A stretch of 64,000 nucleotides of DNA from Trebonia sp035571275 (lineage in GTDB: Bacteria; Actinomycetota; Actinomycetes; Streptosporangiales; Streptosporangiaceae), in the NCBI GenBank assembly GCA_035571275.1, contig DATMKQ010000105.1, positions 1 through 64,000 on the forward strand. Direction: 5' to 3'. The notes beneath the pieces are model-generated. The model was not told the origin of the DNA. It made no database searches and saw only the letters and a program-made list of their open reading frames with translations. The translations under genes were made by a program, and so were the position numbers. Positions within the stretch are counted from its first letter, which is position 1. Each line of letters opens with the position of its first letter. Of the stretch, positions 60,014-64,000 are shown in pieces.

Positions 60014-60448
60014 ATGCGGGATGCGGGCGAAGCCAACTGCGCGTTCTGCGCGATCATCCGCGGCGAGACGGCCGCGGTCAAGATCCTCGAAACCGGACAC
60101 CTGCTCGCGTTTCTCGACCATCGGCCGCTGTTCCGCGGCCACACGCTGCTGGTTCCCAAGACGCACATGCGACTGCTCTCCGACCTGCCCGCCGAACTGG
60201 CCGCCGAGTTCCTCATCACTGCCCAGCGCCTGGAGCGTGCGGTCGAGGACGGCCTCGGCGCGGCGGGCAGCATGATCTTGGTCAACAACGTGGTTAGCCA
60301 GTCCGTGCCGCACCTGCACCTGCACGTGATTCCGCGCAACCCCAAGGACGGCCTGCGGTTCTGGCTCGGCCCGCGGCAGCGTTACGACGCCGAGCACCCG
60401 GCAGAAGAATACGCCGTCAAAATCCGTGCCGCGCTTCCCCCTGGGTAG
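60014..60448 (+). CDS. HIT-family (histidine triad) hydrolase
   Basis: This 144-aa nucleotide hydrolase or transferase has the triad at His100-Leu-His102-Leu-His104 (PHLHLHVIPR). The N-terminal CAFCAIIRGE holds a Cys pair, with FRGHTLLVPKTHMRLLSDL typical of HINT/Fhit relatives. It probably hydrolyses AMP-lysine-type or dinucleoside polyphosphate substrates in the cytosol. A -10-like TAAACT lies eight bases before the ATG. The long upstream frame of the following methyltransferase overlaps its end, but the preferred start of that gene lies 46 bp after this stop. Confidence 0.92.
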   Translation: MRDAGEANCAFCAIIRGETAAVKILETGHLLAFLDHRPLFRGHTLLVPKTHMRLLSDLPAELAAEFLITAQRLERAVEDGLGAAGSMILVNNVVSQSVPHLHLHVIPRNPKDGLRFWLGPRQRYDAEHPAEEYAVKIRAALPPG

Positions 60449-60494
60449 ATCACAGCGTAGACATACCGTGGAAACGGACGCCTCAGGAGCCGCC

Positions 60495-61235
60495 ATGCCG
60501 GACGTCAGCACTTTCACGCGTAGCCTGTTCTCACCGCTGCCTGCCCGATATGACAGGCTCGCTGAGATCCTTTCTTTTTATCAGAACGGAGCGTGGCGAC
60601 TCGCGGCCGTCGACGCGATCGCGCGCGGGCTGGCGACGAACGGAGACGGTCGCAAGCCGCTGATCCTCGATGTCGCATCGGGGACGGCCGGCGTGGCGAT
60701 CGAGCTCGCCAGACGCACCGGCGGAACAGTGGTCGGGGTCGACCTCACCGAGCAAATGCTGCGGCAGGGCGCAGAGAACGTAGCGGCGTCCCCGGTCGCC
60801 GGGCAGATCGTGCTGGTCGGCGGGCAGGCGGAACGGCTGCCGTTCGCGGACGCGACGTTCGACGCGCTGGTATTCAGCTACCTGCTTAGATACGTCGACG
60901 ACCCGCAGGCGACGCTGGCCGAGCTGGCGCGCGTGGTCAAGCCCGGCGGGGTGATGGCCAGCCTCGAGTTCTCCGTGCCTGCCGGGCCCGTGTGGCATCC
61001 GTCGTGGGTCGCTTACACCCGGCTGGTGCTGCCCGTCGCCGGACTGCTCACCGGCGGGCCGGCCTGGTGGCGGGTCGGCCGGTTTCTCGGACCTTCGATC
61101 TCCGGGCATTATCAGCGGTACCCGGTCGACTGGACCGTCCGCGCCTGGGAGCAGGCCGGGTTCACCGGCGTGGCCGCCCGGACCATGAGCCTGGGCGGCG
61201 GCCTGATCATGTCGGGAACCCGGGCCCGTGGCTGA
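60495..61235 (+). CDS. class I SAM-dependent methyltransferase (UbiE/MenG-like)
   Basis: This 246-aa enzyme has SAM motif I LILDVASGTAGVAIELA, acidic VVGVDLTEQML, and post-motifs AERLPFADATFDALVFSYLLRYVDDP and ARVVKPGGVMASLEFSVP, as in quinone or lipid methyltransferases. The N-terminus FSPLPARYDRLAEILSFYQNGAWR also follows UbiE/MenG. ATG at 60495 has AGGAG five bases before it; earlier in-frame starts at 60426 and 60468 would overlap or crowd the HIT gene. The following gene overlaps by 8 bp and encodes a UbiA-like membrane protein, so methylation of a prenylated or membrane-bound substrate is plausible. Confidence 0.85.
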   Translation: MPDVSTFTRSLFSPLPARYDRLAEILSFYQNGAWRLAAVDAIARGLATNGDGRKPLILDVASGTAGVAIELARRTGGTVVGVDLTEQMLRQGAENVAASPVAGQIVLVGGQAERLPFADATFDALVFSYLLRYVDDPQATLAELARVVKPGGVMASLEFSVPAGPVWHPSWVAYTRLVLPVAGLLTGGPAWWRVGRFLGPSISGHYQRYPVDWTVRAWEQAGFTGVAARTMSLGGGLIMSGTRARG

Positions 61236-61995
61236 CCAGGGGGACAGCACAGCGGACAGCGCAGCTCGGCCGGCGTTTTACGCGGCGCGGCCGGGGGTCT
61301 GGCGGGACTGGTGGACGCTGCTGCATCCGCCCTATACGGCCTGGCACCTGTCATACGTGGTGATCGGCGCGTGCCTCGCGCCGCACGTGTACCTGAGCAG
61401 GCTGCTCGCCACGGTGGCCGCGTTCTTCCTCGCGGTAGGCGTAGCGGCGCACGCGCTCGACGAACTGCACGGGCGGCCGCTGCGCACGTCGATCCCCGGG
61501 TCGCTGCTCGTCGGAGTGACCGTGGTCGGGCTGGCCGGGGCGCTGGCACTCGGCGCGGCGGGCGTGGCGGTCGTCGGCTGGCCAGCCGGGGCCGTGCTGC
61601 TGCCGTTCATGGTGGCCGGGCCGGTGCTCGTGGTGGCGTACAACGCGGAGCTGTTCGGCGGCCTCGTGCACACGGACATTGGATTCGCGGCCGCCTGGGG
61701 TGCGTTCCCCGCGCTGACCGGGTACATCGCGCAGGCGGGGAACCTGTCGGTCGCGGCGGTGCTCGCGGCGGCCGCGGCGCTGGCGCTGTCGGTCGCGCAG
61801 CGGCGACTGTCTACGCCGGCGCGGGCGATCCGCCGGCGGGTGGCCCGCGCCGAGGGCGCGATCACGTTCGCCGACGGCCACACGGTGCCGATCACCACGA
61901 CGCTGCTCCTAGATCCGATCGAGCGCGCCCTGCGCGCGGCGACCTGGGCAATAGTCCTGCTAGCGGCCGCCCTAGCGGTCGCACGACTAACCTAA
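61228..61995 (+). CDS. UbiA-superfamily-like polytopic membrane protein
   Basis: This 255-aa protein has a GTG start overlapping the methyltransferase stop and about seven helices. Its first loop, HALDELHGRPLRTSIPG, aligns with the place of the Asp-rich prenyl-diphosphate motif and following RPxRxxP of UbiA enzymes. A second segment, YNAELFGGLVHTDIGF...GAFPALTGY, resembles the second UbiA loop, but the canonical NDxxDxxxD is reduced to a single D-E. The assignment is therefore tentative: a divergent or non-catalytic UbiA relative, or an unrelated membrane protein. Near-certain co-translation with the UbiE-like enzyme suggests a shared lipid or quinone pathway. Confidence 0.65.
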   Translation: MADQGDSTADSAARPAFYAARPGVWRDWWTLLHPPYTAWHLSYVVIGACLAPHVYLSRLLATVAAFFLAVGVAAHALDELHGRPLRTSIPGSLLVGVTVVGLAGALALGAAGVAVVGWPAGAVLLPFMVAGPVLVVAYNAELFGGLVHTDIGFAAAWGAFPALTGYIAQAGNLSVAAVLAAAAALALSVAQRRLSTPARAIRRRVARAEGAITFADGHTVPITTTLLLDPIERALRAATWAIVLLAAALAVARLT

Positions 61996-62540
61996 CCCGC
62001 CAGCCACACCTCGTAACCGTCCACTCACCGTCTGTCTTAGGGCAAAAGAGATACCGGTTCGTGTCCGATATGCCCGGTATGGGGGGCGCGCATGTGCCCT
62101 AAGCTGCTGCCCGACCGGCAAGATGTGAGCGCGGCGGGGGGCCTAGCGCGGCCGGGGGCCGACGCGGTACCGGGGGTGGCGCGGCCGGGGACCGACGCGG
62201 CCGGGAAGGGGCTGACGCGGCCGGGGGCTGGCACGGCCGGAGGCTGACGCGGCCGGGAAGGGGCTGGCGCGGCCGGGGGCTGACGCGGTACCGGGGACTG
62301 GTGCGGCCGGAGCCTGGCGCGGCGCGGACGGAGGCTGACGGGGGGCAGGGGCGGGGCGGAGTGGGCAAGTAGGGGGCCCGGGGGGCGGGTGGGAAGGTAG
62401 AGCAGTAACGGCACGGACAAAGGACGTAAATTTGCCAATAAGGGATTATTCGGAAAGAATCGGAAGTCCTCTTTGAACCTGCCATCGTTAGCTCATAATT
62501 GGCAGGAGCGTGCCGTGCAGGAAACATACAGGAGTCGCCC
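61996..62540. other. intergenic region with GC-rich repeat before the phosphatase gene
   Basis: This is about 545 bp. The central part (62145-62350) is a very GC-rich, imperfectly repeated block described separately. The last 130 bp are AT-richer (62425-62520) and probably hold the promoter of the phosphatase gene. Minus-strand frames across the repeat give only Pro/Arg/Ala low-complexity text and are not called. Confidence 0.5.
62145..62350. repeat. GC-rich imperfect repeat block
   Basis: Related units of the form GACGCGGCCGGG(AA)GGGGCTG recur. GACGCGGCCGGGAAGGGGCT occurs at 62194 and again at 62245 (offset 51 bp), each followed by a CGCGGCCGGGGGCTG unit. GACGCGGTACCGGGG occurs at 62161 and 62282. 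The block is noncoding and recombination-prone in appearance. Confidence 0.8.
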
Positions 62541-64000
62541 GTGGCAACCGGCAGAAGGATGGGCCGAAAGGCGCCGCCGGTGAACGTGACCGTTAACTCG
62601 TCGGTGCGCACCCTGATCCTGGGAGTCGACAGGTCCGGCCGGATCGTTCAGCACGATCGCACAGCTTCTAAGATTCTCGCACGGTCCTCTAGCGACTTGC
62701 TCGGGGTTCACCTAATCGACATCACATCACAGGCTCGTGACCAGGTCGGGATCCTCCTCGACGCGGTGAAGTCCGAGCGGGAGGCGAACACCGTCCTGAC
62801 GGTCGCGCTCGCGAACGGGAGCACGGCCGAGACGGTCGCCTCGGCCAAGCCGATGCAAACCGACGACAGCAACCTCGCCGCGATCGTCATCCTGCAGATC
62901 CCGGTGCCCAGCGCCGAACGATTCGTCGACCCGGCGCTGATGCGCGACATGCTGCTGCGCGACACGTTCACCGGCATCGACGACACCCTCGACTTCAGCG
63001 ACCTAGCCGAGAAGCTGATGGCCAGGCTGGTACCCGCGTTCTGCACCGCGGGCGAAGTGCTGGTGCTGGAAAGCCTGGTCGGGGACAACGAGATGCCGGC
63101 CCACGGGCCGGACGGCAGCAACCCGCTGCGCCGACTTGCCGTGGTGCACGACCAGAAGGACCCGGCCTGGCAAGCCGCCTTCCCCACCGGCGAGATCCTC
63201 CGGTACCCGGACGGCTCGCCCTACGCGCGCTGCATCGGGTCGGGCACCGCCGTCCTCGAGCACTCCATCTCCCCCGAATCGGCGCGCAAGCTCGCCAAGG
63301 CGTGGCGGCGCAAGCCGGTCGCCAACCTCCTGTCCGACGTGTCGATGCTGCTGTTGCCGATCCTCACGAAGGAGGCGACGCTGGGGTTCTTCTGCTGCAT
63401 CAGGCAGGAGGACACCCGCCGGTTCGACGCGTACGACCAGGAGATGGGCATGGAGTTCGCGTCCCGTGCCGCCGTCTTCTTCGATAACGCCCGGCGGTAC
63501 AACCGCGAGCACGCCACCGCCCTGACGCTGCAGCGCTCCATGCTGCCGACCGGGTTGTCGGCGCCATCATCCGTCGAGGTCAAGCACAGGTACCTGCCGG
63601 GCAGCAAGCTTGTCGAGGTCGGCGGCGACTGGTATGAGTCGATCAAGCTGCCCGGCGCGCGGGTAGCGCTCGTCGTCGGGGACGTGGCGGGGCACGGTGT
63701 GCGCGCCGCCGTCACCATGGGGCGGTTGCGCACCGCCATCCAGACCCTGGCGATGCTGGAACTGCCGCCCGCCGAGTCGCTGCAGCAGCTCGACGAGCTG
63801 ATGCACACCCTCGGCGAGCGCGAGCCGCACTTCGCGACCTGCGCGTACGCGGTGTACGACGCGGTGACAGGAGAATGCGAGCTTGCCGTCGCCGGGCACC
63901 TGCCGCCGCTGATGGTCTACCCGGACGGCCGCAGCGAGCTGCTCACCGTCACGCCGTCGCCGCCGCTCGGTGTCGGCGACGGGCTCATCGAGACGCAGCG
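62541..64000 (+). CDS. PAS/GAF-domain SpoIIE-type (PP2C) protein phosphatase, C-terminal end outside window
   Basis: The frame stays open to the right edge, so at least 486 residues are visible. An N-terminal PAS-like domain (about 18-120, TLILGVDRSGRIVQHDRTASK) is followed by a GAF-like domain (about 135-310, SDVSMLLLPILTKEATLGFFC). The SpoIIE phosphatase starts at about 325 with LQRSMLPTGLSAPSSVEVKHR, the metal-site VEVGGDWYESI (about 359-369) and VVGDVAGHGVRAAVTMGRLR (about 378-397). Such proteins dephosphorylate anti-sigma-factor antagonists or signal through linked kinases. GTG at 62541 follows AGGAG with six-base spacing. A C-terminal HATPase domain, common in actinomycete members, would lie beyond the window. 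Confidence 0.9.
   Translation, partial: MATGRRMGRKAPPVNVTVNSSVRTLILGVDRSGRIVQHDRTASKILARSSSDLLGVHLIDITSQARDQVGILLDAVKSEREANTVLTVALANGSTAETVASAKPMQTDDSNLAAIVILQIPVPSAERFVDPALMRDMLLRDTFTGIDDTLDFSDLAEKLMARLVPAFCTAGEVLVLESLVGDNEMPAHGPDGSNPLRRLAVVHDQKDPAWQAAFPTGEILRYPDGSPYARCIGSGTAVLEHSISPESARKLAKAWRRKPVANLLSDVSMLLLPILTKEATLGFFCCIRQEDTRRFDAYDQEMGMEFASRAAVFFDNARRYNREHATALTLQRSMLPTGLSAPSSVEVKHRYLPGSKLVEVGGDWYESIKLPGARVALVVGDVAGHGVRAAVTMGRLRTAIQTLAMLELPPAESLQQLDELMHTLGEREPHFATCAYAVYDAVTGECELAVAGHLPPLMVYPDGRSELLTVTPSPPLGVGDGLIETQ

Noticed and set aside
62037..62611. Minus-strand frames in the GC-rich repeat block
   Set aside because: They translate to Pro/Arg/Ala repeats with no start signals; the sequence is a DNA repeat, not a protein gene.

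Overview
The window is very GC-rich, densely coded DNA from a filamentous-type actinomycete. Evidence for this includes third-codon-position GC bias, many GTG/TTG starts, an AfsR/SARP regulator, an ECF42-type sigma factor, an F420-type reductase, DUF2993 proteins, an Rv1747-like FHA-ABC protein and a MurD2-MurL pair. No rRNA, tRNA, CRISPR, prophage or insertion sequence was found. Order or genus cannot be fixed from the sequence. Residue numbers were counted by hand and may be off by a few.

Layout: (1) 2-6725: a nucleoside-type BMP ABC importer (cut by the left edge) followed by a phosphohexo/pentomutase, consistent with nucleoside uptake and salvage. (2) 6772-13445: a FUSC membrane protein, a 48-aa peptide, a secreted GH127 enzyme, and a YCII/ECF42 sigma pair. 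(3) 13868-26753: a dispersed gamma-glutamylation amine route (glutamyl-amine hydrolase, APC permease, glutamine-synthetase-like ligase, SDR), interrupted by a membrane protein and a large secreted subtilase. SerA and a 977-aa SARP regulator follow on the minus strand. (4) 27447-34377: an extracytoplasmic redox and oxidase-assembly cluster: two DUF929 thioredoxin-fold proteins, a VKOR, a polytopic-SCO1 fusion, a lipoprotein and a CtaG-like protein. (5) 34440-41366: DMT transporter, an unrecognised winged-helix/coiled-coil protein, gamma-carbonic anhydrase, DinG-like helicase, a stand-alone alanyl-tRNA-synthetase catalytic core and a TetR regulator. (6) 41378-46840: a minus-strand FGGY kinase / class III aminotransferase / class II aldolase operon with a 17-bp tandem repeat and a 20-bp inverted repeat, then a type-B carboxylesterase. 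(7) 46901-53513: F420-type reductase and pentapeptide-repeat protein (divergent), then a tight minus-strand operon MFS - M19 dipeptidase - MurL - MurD2. (8) 53681-58867: FHA-ABC exporter divergent from two DUF2993 paralogues. (9) 58953-64000: alcohol dehydrogenase, HIT hydrolase, methyltransferase with a UbiA-like membrane protein, a GC-rich repeat, and a PAS/GAF-SpoIIE phosphatase cut by the right edge.

The most notable items are the MFS-dipeptidase-MurL-MurD2 operon, which would make D-Glu-containing cell-wall precursor by epimerising after ligation; the solitary AlaRS core; the duplicated DUF929/VKOR/SCO1-fusion/CtaG cluster; and two divergent gene pairs whose predicted leaderless promoters appear to share the same TA dinucleotide of overlapping -10 elements.
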